The position numbers were made by a program, and so were the translations under genes. Below, piece by piece: positions 29,071-38,801 of a stretch of 64,000 nucleotides of DNA. Origin of the DNA: Rhodospirillaceae bacterium (lineage in GTDB: Bacteria > Pseudomonadota > Alphaproteobacteria > UBA8366); contig PBOR01000040.1 in assembly GCA_002724395.1 (NCBI GenBank), positions 1-64,000 of the forward strand. Direction: 5' to 3'. Numbering within the stretch: the first letter of the stretch is position 1; every line of letters begins with the position of its first letter. The notes under the pieces were generated by a model. It was not told the DNA's origin. It saw only the letters and a list, made by a program, of their open reading frames with translations, and searched no databases.

Positions 29071-29726
29071 AAAAAGTTAGATTGAAAACACCTGTTACGC
29101 AGGAGGACTTGCAGGGCCTTGAGCTCGGCAACGTGGTCTATCTTGATGGTATTGTGTATACGGGTCGAGAAGGCCTTTACAACCGTATTATCAGCGAAGG
29201 TGTTGAACCGCCGGTTGATTTGAAGAAGCTAACGAATGTTACATTCCATTGTTCGCCTGCGGCTTCGGTCAATGATGATGGTAGCTTCAACATGGGTGCT
29301 GTTACGGCGACAGCTAGTTTCCGATTTGCGAAATGGTTGACCCAATGGTTTGAGATATCGGGTGTAAAAATCATTATAGGTAAAGGCGGAATGTCCGAAG
29401 AGGACTACAAAAAGTACTTCGTTCCCAATGATGCTATCTATCTTACGACTGTTGGTTATGGAACCGGTGCATTATTGGGGCGCGGTATCAAGGGCGTTCA
29501 GGCGGCCCATTGGCTAGAAGATCTGGGTATTGCTCAAGCAATGTGGGTCTTGGAAGTAGAGAATTTTGGACCTTTCTTGGTGGAAAGTGATCTTAAGGGG
29601 AATTCGCTATTCGAGCAGGAAAATCGAGCCGTTAATGAGAACCTCGGCAAAGTATATGAGGGATTGCGAGAGCCGGCGCTTAAGCGGTATGGCGAGACCA
29701 CTTCTCGGTCAGACGAGGTGGTTTGA
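29034..29726 (+). CDS. Class I fumarase / L-tartrate dehydratase-like beta subunit
   Basis: LELGNVVYLDGIVYTGREGLYNRI, IIGKGGMSEEDYKKYF; start set to ATG 29034. Confidence 0.85.
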   Translation: MGNDELGQGGRLKKVRLKTPVTQEDLQGLELGNVVYLDGIVYTGREGLYNRIISEGVEPPVDLKKLTNVTFHCSPAASVNDDGSFNMGAVTATASFRFAKWLTQWFEISGVKIIIGKGGMSEEDYKKYFVPNDAIYLTTVGYGTGALLGRGIKGVQAAHWLEDLGIAQAMWVLEVENFGPFLVESDLKGNSLFEQENRAVNENLGKVYEGLREPALKRYGETTSRSDEVV

Positions 29727-29780
29727 TATTTTCACTTGTGCCTAAAAGCCCTAGGTGCTTTTGCCTTCTTTTAATAAAGC

Positions 29781-29849
29781 TTGGGAACCAACCCCGACCT
29801 AAATTAGCTGGGTCTGCTGGGGTGATGTTAAGTCGACGCTGGTTCCCAA
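29781..29849. other. Candidate structured element: 10-bp inverted repeat TTGGGAACCA/TGGTTCCCAA with nested CCCC/GGGG
   Basis: Arms 29781-29790 and 29840-29849 are perfect complements; between convergent genes. Confidence 0.5.
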
Positions 29850-29886
29850 TTCAGCTGCGCACAGAATGTGCGTTTCCAAGCACTAA

Positions 29887-30660
29887 CTAAAAGGATTTAG
29901 AAATCGATACTATTCCACGGGCGTCACAATTATTGATTCCACCGCAATCTGTGTCGTCGTCCATATCGTTATCAATATATGCCGCGCTAACTCCAAACCC
30001 TCGAATTTCTCGGCTTATCCCGATAGACCAATCGGTAAATTCCACGCCTTCATCGCGCTCAAACCACCCAGTGCCGACAGCTGCATCAAGTGTAAACTTT
30101 AGAGGCAGTGGTACGCTGAGAGAAGCGTTGAAATAATAGAACTCCCCGGCATTTACTGTATAATCAGGAGAATAGGTAAATGTGGTGCCTACTGACGCGA
30201 GTCCAAAGTCGTAGCCCAGACCACCAGCATACTCGACATAGTCATTACCAGTGCCGCTAGTGTCCGGATAGGTGTACCAAATTGCAAAGAAGTCGGCTGA
30301 AACACCCGCCAGTTCTGTATTTATGCCAATAGTCCAGTCAAGTTCTAGATAAGAGGGGTCGGCTGGACCAAAATTTACGTTTGAGCCCCAAACGCTGCCA
30401 TAAATGTTGACCGGAACTGGAGCGCTAAACGTTTCTTGTAGGCCGAGCGAATACCCGAATGTTCCTTGAAGAGCAGGATTCCCGCCGGTTTGAGAAACGC
30501 CACGGAACGTATAATCATTTACAAGCGTCACATCTGCTGAAAATTCGCCAGGTATAAGATCGAAAGCCTCATCAATACCATCCTTTTTGTCTGCGGCGCT
30601 CACTGCGCTGCAGAAAGCCAACATGGCGGAAAATGAAAACGCCACTATTCGTTTAAACAT
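29887..30660 (-). CDS. TorF family putative porin (outer membrane beta-barrel)
   Basis: Signal peptide MFKRIVAFSFSAMLAFCSAVSA; DVTLVNDYTFRGVSQTGGNPALQG; C-terminal aromatic SKSF. Confidence 0.83.
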   Translation of the reverse strand: MFKRIVAFSFSAMLAFCSAVSAADKKDGIDEAFDLIPGEFSADVTLVNDYTFRGVSQTGGNPALQGTFGYSLGLQETFSAPVPVNIYGSVWGSNVNFGPADPSYLELDWTIGINTELAGVSADFFAIWYTYPDTSGTGNDYVEYAGGLGYDFGLASVGTTFTYSPDYTVNAGEFYYFNASLSVPLPLKFTLDAAVGTGWFERDEGVEFTDWSIGISREIRGFGVSAAYIDNDMDDDTDCGGINNCDARGIVSISKSF

Positions 30661-30937
30661 AATGCTGATCCTTTATAACTAAGTGCTTATTTTTGTTAGC
30701 TGCTCAACAAGAGCTGAAAGAAACATAAACATGCGACTATTCATTGCCAATAGCCTATCATACTGTAATCATGCGATTATATATGATGTTGCAATTTAGC
30801 AACTTGCGCGGATTTTGTTTATTTTGAGACAAAATGAGTAATAATTAGGCAAAGTTAGATATGGCGCCAATTTGAACAGACGTGAAAGTAGGAATAACAT
30901 TTGCTTCACGCGTCTGGATTTCTTGCATAGGGTGATA

Positions 30938-31015
30938 ATGATTAATTTTTATGCATTAACTGCAGTTCTTGCGATCTTTCTTAGGACCTTTGCTACTGGC
31001 TGTGTAGAGAGCTAA
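30938..31015 (+). other. Possible 25-aa micro-ORF upstream of selA
   Basis: MINFYALTAVLAIFLRTFATGCVES* with AGGGTG before ATG; hydrophobic stretch then Cys. Confidence 0.25.
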
Positions 31016-31038
31016 ATTCAGGTTTGGGAGGAAGTTTT

Positions 31039-32457
31039 ATGGCACATGAAGGGTCTTTTTTTGATTTGCGGCCGCCGTCCGTCGATAAATTGCTTCAGAC
31101 AGACCGAATCGAGTCAGCCTGCCTTCGCTATGGGCGTTCGCTTGTTACCGACGCAGTACGCGATGTTCTAGCTAGCTTTAGGGAGGCAAGAAACTCTGGT
31201 TCGGCCATAGGTCAAGATCATTCAATCAAGCTGATCGTTGATGAAGTTGAACGTCTCTTATCCAATCAGGCTCAACCGTCATTACGGGCGGTCTTTAATT
31301 TAACTGGGACGGTACTTCACACTAATCTGGGCCGGGCGCCAATGCCTGAGGAAGCTATTCGGGCGGTAGCCATGGTTACCCGCGGCGCATCGAATTTGGA
31401 ATTCGATCTTGAAAAGGGAAGGCGTGGTGACAGGGATAGTCACATAGAGAGCCTGATTTGTAAGCTCACCGGCGCGGAGGCGGCGACTGTTGTTAATAAT
31501 AATGCCGCTGCTGTATTGTTGGTGCTTAATGCATTGGCCCTGCGCAAGGAAGTCCAGGTCTCAAGGGGCGAGTTAGTAGAAATCGGTGGATCCTTTCGAA
31601 TTCCGGATATTATGGCGCGAGCCGGTTGCAAGCTTCGTGAGGTAGGTACAACAAACCGCACACATCTAAAAGACTATGCAGAGGCCGTAACCGCGAGAAC
31701 CGCACTCCTGATGTCCGTTCATACAAGTAACTATGAGGTGACCGGGTTTACTGCATCGGTGCCGCAGGCCGAGCTGGCGGAATTGGCGCACCAGCATGAT
31801 CTTCCCTATGTGGTCGATTTAGGAAGTGGAATGCTGGTTGAAACGAAGCAATTCGGCTTGCCACACGAGCCGACGCCGCAAGAAGCGATAGCTGATGGTG
31901 CGGATCTGGTTACCTTCAGCGGTGATAAATTATTAGGGGGGCCTCAAGCAGGCTTAATCGTGGGGCGTGCTGACCTAATTGCAAAAATTAAGAAAAATCC
32001 TCTTAAGCGGGCCTTGCGGCTGGACAAAATGACAATTGCCGCGCTAGAAGCGGTGTTGCGGCTGTATCTTGATCCGGACCGCTTGGCTGAGAAACTACCT
32101 TCTTTGAGAGCATTGATGCGGACGCGCTCGGAGATTTGTGATCTTGCAAATGCCATCCTTCCCAAGGTGGCTGCCGCTTTAGGTGCAGCTGCATCAGTTC
32201 GTATTATTGAACTAGATAGTCAAATCGGCAGCGGTGCGCAGCCGACTGAGATTTTACCGAGTGCAGGACTGGCTATAGAACCCGTGGGTGGTAAGCGAGG
32301 ACGCGGTGCGCGATTAAAGTCACTAACATCCGCCTTCCGATCATTGCCTATTCCCGTCATTGGTCGTGTAAAAGACAATGCATTCATTCTTGATTTGAGA
32401 TGCCTCGAGGCGTGCGAGGATTTTCTAGATCAACTGGAAAGGCTGACGGTTCCTTGA
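31039..32457 (+). CDS. selA: L-seryl-tRNA(Sec) selenium transferase
   Basis: FNLTGTVLHTNLGRAPMPEEAI, TFSGDKLLGGPQAGLIVG; followed by selB and tRNA-Sec. Confidence 0.95.
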   Translation: MAHEGSFFDLRPPSVDKLLQTDRIESACLRYGRSLVTDAVRDVLASFREARNSGSAIGQDHSIKLIVDEVERLLSNQAQPSLRAVFNLTGTVLHTNLGRAPMPEEAIRAVAMVTRGASNLEFDLEKGRRGDRDSHIESLICKLTGAEAATVVNNNAAAVLLVLNALALRKEVQVSRGELVEIGGSFRIPDIMARAGCKLREVGTTNRTHLKDYAEAVTARTALLMSVHTSNYEVTGFTASVPQAELAELAHQHDLPYVVDLGSGMLVETKQFGLPHEPTPQEAIADGADLVTFSGDKLLGGPQAGLIVGRADLIAKIKKNPLKRALRLDKMTIAALEAVLRLYLDPDRLAEKLPSLRALMRTRSEICDLANAILPKVAAALGAAASVRIIELDSQIGSGAQPTEILPSAGLAIEPVGGKRGRGARLKSLTSAFRSLPIPVIGRVKDNAFILDLRCLEACEDFLDQLERLTVP

Positions 32458-32461
32458 TTCA

Positions 32462-34384
32462 ATGATTATCGCAACTGCTGGACATATTGATCATGGCAAA
32501 ACCGTATTAGTACGCGCACTAACAGGTGTGGATACGGACCGATTGCCAGAGGAGAAAGTGCGCGGGCTTTCTATTGATTTAGGGTTCGCCTATCAACCGC
32601 TTGATAATGGTGCAACGTTAGGGTTCATAGATGTGCCGGGCCATGAAAAATTCGTACGCAACATGCTGGCTGGCGTCACGGGTATCGATTTTGCTCTTTT
32701 GGTAATCGCTGCCGATGATGGTCCGATGCCTCAGACTGAGGAGCACTTAGCAATCCTTGACCTGTTAGGTATCGAATTCGGAGCTATCGCGCTTACTAAA
32801 ATTGACCGGGTGGATAAAAATAGGCTGTCTGAAGTACAAGAAGAGATTGGTGTATTGGTTGCAGATACAATCATGGAGGATGCGCCGTTATTCCCGTGTT
32901 CTGGCCAAACTGGCGAAGGCATTTCGCCACTAAAAGCCTACTTGCACGAGGCCGCTAATCGTTCCGCTGGGCAATCAGCGCATGGTCAGTTCCGGCTCGC
33001 AGTGGATCGAACTTTCAATTTAACTGGGGCTGGACTGATTGTTACAGGTACTGTGTTTTCCGGTTCTGCAGAAGTTGGTGACCGTTTAGTCATTTCTCCA
33101 AAAGGCTTACCGGCACGCATTCGCTCAATTCATGCACAAGATCAGGAAAGTCAAACAGGGTCTGTCGGGCAGCGGTGTGCGCTTAATTTGACTGGCACTG
33201 GAGTAGATAGAGCGGCGGTAAAGCGAGGCGATTGGGTTTTGGATGGCGGCGTGCATGCACCGACAAATCGATTTGACGGATTGGTCCGAGTGTTAGCATC
33301 CGAACAGCGGCCGTTGAGGCATTGGACTTCGGTTCATCTGCATGTAGGCGCAAAAGATGTGACTGGCCGAGTGGCAATGCTTGAAGATTGGCATATTGAT
33401 CCCCGCCAGGAAGGTTTAGTTCAGCTCGTATTGGATGAGCAAATAGGTGCTGTGCGGGGGGATCGTCTGATTTTACGTGATCAATCGGCACGGCGAACTG
33501 TCGCTGGTGGTATTGTTCTTGATCCATTTTCACCACAACAAGGACGCCGCAAGCCGGAGCGAATTGAATTCTTAAGAGCCCTTATGTTGGATGATTCCGG
33601 GGATGCTCTAAGGGCGTTGTTGGACGCACAACCTGGAGGGGTCGACCTTGGAAGATTCCAGCAGACCAGAAATCTGAATGCTGGCGAGGCTGAGGAAATT
33701 TGGCGGAGTGTTGACATGATCAAGATTGGAAAATCTGATCAGATAATGGGCGTCGCCGAGCAGGCTTGGTCTAAAATAAAAGACAGTATTCTAGCAGAGC
33801 TCCGAAATTGGCACACAAAATGGCCGGAGCGTCCCGGCCCTGAGGATGAGCGACTTCGCCGCAGCCTGCCACTTGCAATTAAATCGGACATCCTTAACGC
33901 GGCCTTACTAGAAATGATCAAGAATGGGGAGGTGCAACGTGACGGTCCGAGTATCGCACTGCCCGGTCACCGACCTGAATTTGAAGGTAAGGATGCTGCC
34001 CTATGGCAACAAATTGGTCGGTTACTTGTCACCAAGGAGTTGCGTCCACCGCGAACTCGTGAGTTAGCCGCAGAAATTGGTGTGGCACTGAAGCAGATCG
34101 AGAACCTTCTTAATCGAGCGGCAAGTATGGGTTTAGTCTATAGGGTTGCCGATAACCGTTATTTTCTGCCTGAGACCTTATTGGAACTTGCAGAGATAGC
34201 GGAAAGGGTCGCGGCCAAATCCGCTGACGGAATGTTTGATGCAAAAAAATATCGTGATGCGACGACTATTGGTCGAAATGTAGCTATCGAAGTTCTAGAA
34301 TTTTTTGATAAGCAAAAATTCTGCAAACGCCTTGGTGACCAACGTACGATTGAAAGACCGGCTCGAGAAATTTTTATCGTATAG
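32462..34384 (+). CDS. selB: Selenocysteine-specific translation elongation factor
   Basis: MIIATAGHIDHGKTVLVRALTGVDTDRLPEEKVRGLSIDLGFA; C-terminal winged-helix region. Confidence 0.95.
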   Translation: MIIATAGHIDHGKTVLVRALTGVDTDRLPEEKVRGLSIDLGFAYQPLDNGATLGFIDVPGHEKFVRNMLAGVTGIDFALLVIAADDGPMPQTEEHLAILDLLGIEFGAIALTKIDRVDKNRLSEVQEEIGVLVADTIMEDAPLFPCSGQTGEGISPLKAYLHEAANRSAGQSAHGQFRLAVDRTFNLTGAGLIVTGTVFSGSAEVGDRLVISPKGLPARIRSIHAQDQESQTGSVGQRCALNLTGTGVDRAAVKRGDWVLDGGVHAPTNRFDGLVRVLASEQRPLRHWTSVHLHVGAKDVTGRVAMLEDWHIDPRQEGLVQLVLDEQIGAVRGDRLILRDQSARRTVAGGIVLDPFSPQQGRRKPERIEFLRALMLDDSGDALRALLDAQPGGVDLGRFQQTRNLNAGEAEEIWRSVDMIKIGKSDQIMGVAEQAWSKIKDSILAELRNWHTKWPERPGPEDERLRRSLPLAIKSDILNAALLEMIKNGEVQRDGPSIALPGHRPEFEGKDAALWQQIGRLLVTKELRPPRTRELAAEIGVALKQIENLLNRAASMGLVYRVADNRYFLPETLLELAEIAERVAAKSADGMFDAKKYRDATTIGRNVAIEVLEFFDKQKFCKRLGDQRTIERPAREIFIV

Positions 34385-34426
34385 AAGCCGTTGTCAAATG
34401 CTTTGTCGGGCCCTAAGGTCGGACGT

Positions 34427-34523
34427 GGAGGCGTAACGTTACCCGGTGGTGCGCTCGGTCTTCAAAACCGGTGAGGGATGTTAAGCCGTTCCTGGTGGGT
34501 TCGACTCCCACACGCTTCCGCCA
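34427..34523 (+). tRNA. selC: tRNA-Sec (anticodon TCA)
   Basis: 8-bp acceptor GGAGGCGT/ACGCTTCC, anticodon loop TCTTCAAAA, long variable arm, GGTGGGTTCGACTCCCAC T-arm, encoded CCA; directly after selAB. Confidence 0.93.
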
Positions 34524-34593
34524 ACGCTTTTCGATTGTGAAGTTCCGAATTAGGTTCGGAAGCTCGCCCACTGATTTCTTAGGAATGTATAGT

Positions 34594-35148
34594 ATGGCTC
34601 GCATCCCCTATCCCGATTTGTCCAATGCTTCTAAAGATGTCCGCGATTTAGCTGAGCGGATTGAGCCGATGCTCAATATTTTTCGTATGTTGCCGCATGC
34701 GGAAAGTGCCTTTTACGGGTTCATGAAATTTGGTAATTCGCTGCTCTTGAAAACGCAGATAGATCCCATTTTACGCGAGATTATGATTTTGCGTGTTGGT
34801 CACTTATCCCGTGCGAATTATGAAATTCATCAGCATGAAAAGATTGCGGCACATGTAGGAATGTCCTTAGCTAAAATAGCGGCAATAGCAGGAGATAGGG
34901 AATCTGAAGTGTTTAGTGAAGTGGAGCGCTTGGTGCTTCGTTTTGTCGATGAAGTGGTGGAAGGTGTAAAAGCGACAAATGAGACATTCGATGCCCTATC
35001 TATACATTTTAATCATCGTCAGTTGAACGAAGCGGTCCTAACGATCGGTTTTTATATGATGGTTTGTAGATATCTCGAGAATTTCGAGATTGAGTTAGAA
35101 GACGAAGGGAACGTCGATCCAACATTGAATATCGACGGCTGGAAATAG
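34594..35148 (+). CDS. Carboxymuconolactone decarboxylase / AhpD-like family protein
   Basis: LREIMILRVGHLSRANYEIHQHEKIA; FYMMVCRYLENFEIELED; AGGA before ATG 34594; no CxxC motif. Confidence 0.75.
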   Translation: MARIPYPDLSNASKDVRDLAERIEPMLNIFRMLPHAESAFYGFMKFGNSLLLKTQIDPILREIMILRVGHLSRANYEIHQHEKIAAHVGMSLAKIAAIAGDRESEVFSEVERLVLRFVDEVVEGVKATNETFDALSIHFNHRQLNEAVLTIGFYMMVCRYLENFEIELEDEGNVDPTLNIDGWK

Positions 35149-35150
35149 CC

Positions 35151-36395
35151 GTGACCAACAGAGATGATCACAGAATTCTGCAAGATATTCGTGTCCTAGA
35201 CCTCACCCAATATTTCTCTGGGCCGTTGGCGACGCTTTACCTTTCTGGTCTGGGTGCTGAGGTTATCCGCGTGGATCCGCCTACCGGTGATTTATCCTCA
35301 GATACACCTCTCTATGCTGGGCCTGAAGGCGTCTCAGTGGAGCGGAAAACGGAAGACGATATGGGAGCGGTATTTCTAAAAAGGTGCCGTGCAAAGAAAG
35401 CTATTACTCTCAATCTCAAGAGCGAAGAAGGTAAATTACTTTTTTATCGGCTGGTAGAAAAATCCGATGTTGTGGTGGATAATTTCAGTGTTGGGGTGAC
35501 CAAACGCCTGGGGGTCTCATATGAGACACTTAGAGAAATTAATTCACAGATCGTTCAATGCGCCATTACAGGCTTTGGTTTAACGGGCCCGGACGCGGCT
35601 AAACGTTCTTACGACGTTATTGCCCAGGCCATGTCGGGCCTAATGAGTATTACCGGCGAACCTGGCGGTAAAGCAATGAAAGCCGGGTCACCGCTTGCTG
35701 ATTCGATCAGTGCAAGTTTTGCACTGTCGGGTATTCTAGCAGCATTATTTCATCGCATAAGGACGGGTCACGGACAGCTTGTCGATATCTCTATGGTCGA
35801 TTGCCTGTTTTCATTAATCTATGACGACCCATTGGAGGCTTATGATCAGTTGGGTATGACAATGCGACAGGGAAATCGAATTCCGCGATTTTCACCATTT
35901 AATGTTTATGAAACCCAGGATGGTGAGATTGTTATTGGTACTAGCAATAATGAAATGTGGCGTAAATTGACGGAGGTTATGGGCTGTCAAGAGTTGGCGA
36001 CCGACAATGATTTTGGCCGTACCGCGTGGCGTTTAGAGAATAATGACATAGTAGATGGGGTGGTTGAGGCGTGGTCAAAAACATGCTCAACCCAGGAAGC
36101 ACTTGCTAAGCTTGAAACGGCTGGGATTCCATCGAGTGCGATACCTGATATTCATGCGATTAAAGGATCGCGGCAAATGCAAGCGCGCGGGATGGTTACA
36201 CCGCTTTTACATCCAACAATTGGGCCGTTACCAGGCTTAGCTGCAGCTGGTTTTCCGATCAAATTTAGCGATTCTGAGACAGGCTATGACGGCCCAGCCG
36301 TAAGAGCAGGCCAACACAATAACGAAATTTTTGGCAAGCTGCTTGGCATAATTGATGAGGACATTAATCGACTTAAAGATGCCGGCACCATTTAG
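35151..36395 (+). CDS. CaiB/BaiF family CoA-transferase
   Basis: DIRVLDLTQYFSGPLATLYLSGLGAEVIRVDPP; SYDVIAQAMSGLMSITGEPGG. Confidence 0.9.
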   Translation: MTNRDDHRILQDIRVLDLTQYFSGPLATLYLSGLGAEVIRVDPPTGDLSSDTPLYAGPEGVSVERKTEDDMGAVFLKRCRAKKAITLNLKSEEGKLLFYRLVEKSDVVVDNFSVGVTKRLGVSYETLREINSQIVQCAITGFGLTGPDAAKRSYDVIAQAMSGLMSITGEPGGKAMKAGSPLADSISASFALSGILAALFHRIRTGHGQLVDISMVDCLFSLIYDDPLEAYDQLGMTMRQGNRIPRFSPFNVYETQDGEIVIGTSNNEMWRKLTEVMGCQELATDNDFGRTAWRLENNDIVDGVVEAWSKTCSTQEALAKLETAGIPSSAIPDIHAIKGSRQMQARGMVTPLLHPTIGPLPGLAAAGFPIKFSDSETGYDGPAVRAGQHNNEIFGKLLGIIDEDINRLKDAGTI

Positions 36396-36534
36396 CCAGG
36401 TTTACAAACCGGGTGATAATGATGCCGTCTCCGTATTTTTAGGTAGCAATAATAAAATGCCTGATGAGGGATTTTTCAGCGCTTTTGTAAAGCATCTAAT
36501 TGCTGTTCAATTCGTCAAGGTTGTATGACAAAAA

Positions 36535-36566
36535 AAGAGACCGCCATAGTTGAGGCGGCCTCTTTT
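36535..36566. terminator. Bidirectional rho-independent terminator between CoA-transferase and tctA
   Basis: AAAGAGaCCGCC-atagttga-GGCGGcCTCTTTT with flanking A and T runs. Confidence 0.8.
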
Positions 36567-36590
36567 CTAGAAATTATTCCATAGCATCGC

Positions 36591-38123
36591 TTATTGCTTT
36601 CCTGACGGCCCTACAGAAAGTGGGTCTGGTTTCGACCGGGTTGTTTGCCATATGCGGATTGATATCACCAAAATTGCGAGCGACATGAAAAACATGGCCA
36701 GCGGTCGTTCGAGAAAGATCATCGGTCCATCGTTATGAAGCAATAGCGCTTGGCGTAATGCTCTTTCCGCACCTGGCCCTAAGATAAAAGCAATGATGAA
36801 AGCCGGTAGGCTGTAATCAAATTTTTTAAAGAAATACCCTACGAAGCCAAAAAGAAACATCATTGCGACGTCGAATAATGTATTGCGCAGTGCGTAAACT
36901 GCTACAACCGACGTCAAGAAGATGAATGGATAAATGACACGCATGGGTAGTTTTGCCATCGCTCTACCAATAATGCCACTACCCCAATATCCCATTATGA
37001 AGTAGGTCACTATACAAAGAAGGCCCGATGCGAACAGACCATAAATTGTATCTCGTTCTTCAACGAATATGCGCGGCCCAATATGCATTCCGTGAATTAG
37101 AAAAACACCCCCTAGGAGGGCTGCTGCGACGCTACCGGGAATGCCAAGCGTTAAGAGGGGGATAATATTAGCACCCGAAACCGAGTTGTTTGCAGCCTCC
37201 GCGGCTGCAACACCTTTTATTTCTCCTTTACCCCAATTGTCGTCGGGAGCTGCTGACCGTCGTGCCTCGGCGTAGGCCACGAAGCATGCCGCCGATGCAC
37301 CGACACCAGGTAGCATGCCGATGATGGTGCCCATGCCGGTTGATTTGGCCATGACGGGGAAGCAGTACAGGAGTTCCCTCAATGTCACATAATTATCTTC
37401 AGGTTTCTTTGATCGCTTGGACATCATTCGCTCTGAGCCAAGAGACCCACGGTCGGCAATTTGAACGAAAACCTCTGAGCAAACAAAGACGCCAAGAAGG
37501 ACGGGCACGAGGCCAATACCTGTCTCTAAGTAATTTACATCGAAAGTAAGCCGGGGCAATGAACTGATCGGATCCAGCCCGATAATGGCCAGCATAATGC
37601 CCAAAACCGTGCTGATTAAACCGCGCATTACTGACGAGCCTATAACGCTGCCGATGATCACGAAGGCGGTGCAGTAAACCGCAAAAACCTCGGGCGGCCC
37701 CATACGTGCGGTGTAGATTGCAATGAACGCTGCGCCAAAAATCAATAGGCATTCGGAGAATAGATCACCGGCGGCAGACGCGATTACCGCCATCTTAAGG
37801 GCTTTACCTTGTTTACCCTGCCGTGTGAGCGGATACCCTTCTATTTGTGTAGCAGACGCCTGCGGCGTGCCCGGCGTATTGAAAAGGATCGCTGGAATGG
37901 AGCCGCCAAAACTGGCTGATTTACCTATGGTATAGACGAAAATCAGCGCAGATAGTGGTTCAAGGTAGAAAGAAAGTGGTATAATCATCGAGATAGCTGC
38001 GGAAGCTGTTAAGCCGGGTGTGGCGCCTGCAAGGAGGCCAACAGTCGTGCCCAGAATGGCATAGAATATTGCCCAACCACTGCTAAACAGTGTCACAATT
38101 CCATCGAAAATGGGGTGATCCAT
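36591..38123 (-). CDS. tctA: Tripartite tricarboxylate transporter large permease (TctA)
   Basis: GATPGLTASAAISMIIPLSFYL, GSIPAILFNTPGTPQASATQIEGYPL. Confidence 0.92.
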   Translation of the reverse strand: MDHPIFDGIVTLFSSGWAIFYAILGTTVGLLAGATPGLTASAAISMIIPLSFYLEPLSALIFVYTIGKSASFGGSIPAILFNTPGTPQASATQIEGYPLTRQGKQGKALKMAVIASAAGDLFSECLLIFGAAFIAIYTARMGPPEVFAVYCTAFVIIGSVIGSSVMRGLISTVLGIMLAIIGLDPISSLPRLTFDVNYLETGIGLVPVLLGVFVCSEVFVQIADRGSLGSERMMSKRSKKPEDNYVTLRELLYCFPVMAKSTGMGTIIGMLPGVGASAACFVAYAEARRSAAPDDNWGKGEIKGVAAAEAANNSVSGANIIPLLTLGIPGSVAAALLGGVFLIHGMHIGPRIFVEERDTIYGLFASGLLCIVTYFIMGYWGSGIIGRAMAKLPMRVIYPFIFLTSVVAVYALRNTLFDVAMMFLFGFVGYFFKKFDYSLPAFIIAFILGPGAERALRQALLLHNDGPMIFLERPLAMFFMSLAILVISIRIWQTTRSKPDPLSVGPSGKQ

Positions 38124-38145
38124 GACTTGCTATGTCCTTTATGAT

Positions 38146-38706
38146 TTATACGCCCATGAGTTTTCGCAACGTACCGAATATGTAAAAATTGTCATATTCC
38201 CATAAAGCGCCGCGTGGCTCGGATAAGCGTAGGATGCCAAAAAAGATGATGTAATAAATTGTCATCGAAACAGTCGGGATGATGACTAGCCATTTTACGC
38301 CCCTGTTCCCAAACAAAGCTAAAGTTGCCGATAAACACAGAATTGACGGTATTAAATATTGAAACAAATTCATAAGGCCCAAGTAAGCAAATGCTATCAT
38401 TGACATAGGCAATACCCATCCGACGAACAGGTTTAGTTCGTGGGGTAGATTTGCAATTTGGCGGCCTAGAACGGTTAGAGCTTCCAGTTGCATTGGTTCG
38501 GAATTCTCCTTCCGCATTACGAAGAAAGATGAAATTACGAACCCTACAGTGAGCGCCAACAACGTGATGCAAACGCTGAGTGGAAATGTATCGGGGTCCA
38601 TTCCGTGGCCGAATGGGTCTTCCTCAATCCTAAAAACTTGGATGAAGAAAACTAGCGTTACCACCAGCATAACGAGACCCGAAATAAAATTATTACGTGC
38701 CGACAT
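38146..38706 (-). CDS. tctB: Tripartite tricarboxylate transporter small permease (TctB)
   Basis: Four-TM 186 aa protein between tctA and tctC. Confidence 0.82.
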   Translation of the reverse strand: MSARNNFISGLVMLVVTLVFFIQVFRIEEDPFGHGMDPDTFPLSVCITLLALTVGFVISSFFVMRKENSEPMQLEALTVLGRQIANLPHELNLFVGWVLPMSMIAFAYLGLMNLFQYLIPSILCLSATLALFGNRGVKWLVIIPTVSMTIYYIIFFGILRLSEPRGALWEYDNFYIFGTLRKLMGV

Positions 38707-38801
38707 ACTCTGATCCTGCCGAAATCAAATGTCTAAAATTTAGTGCTGCAAAGAAAAGCGGGATGATTGCTACGCAACCACCCCGTATCTCGATTAGAAA
38801 C

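Noticed and set aside
34413-34604. Minus ORF and the N-terminal extension 34471-34593 of the CMD ORF
   Set aside because: Both overlap tRNA-Sec; the real CMD start is ATG 34594 with AGGA upstream.
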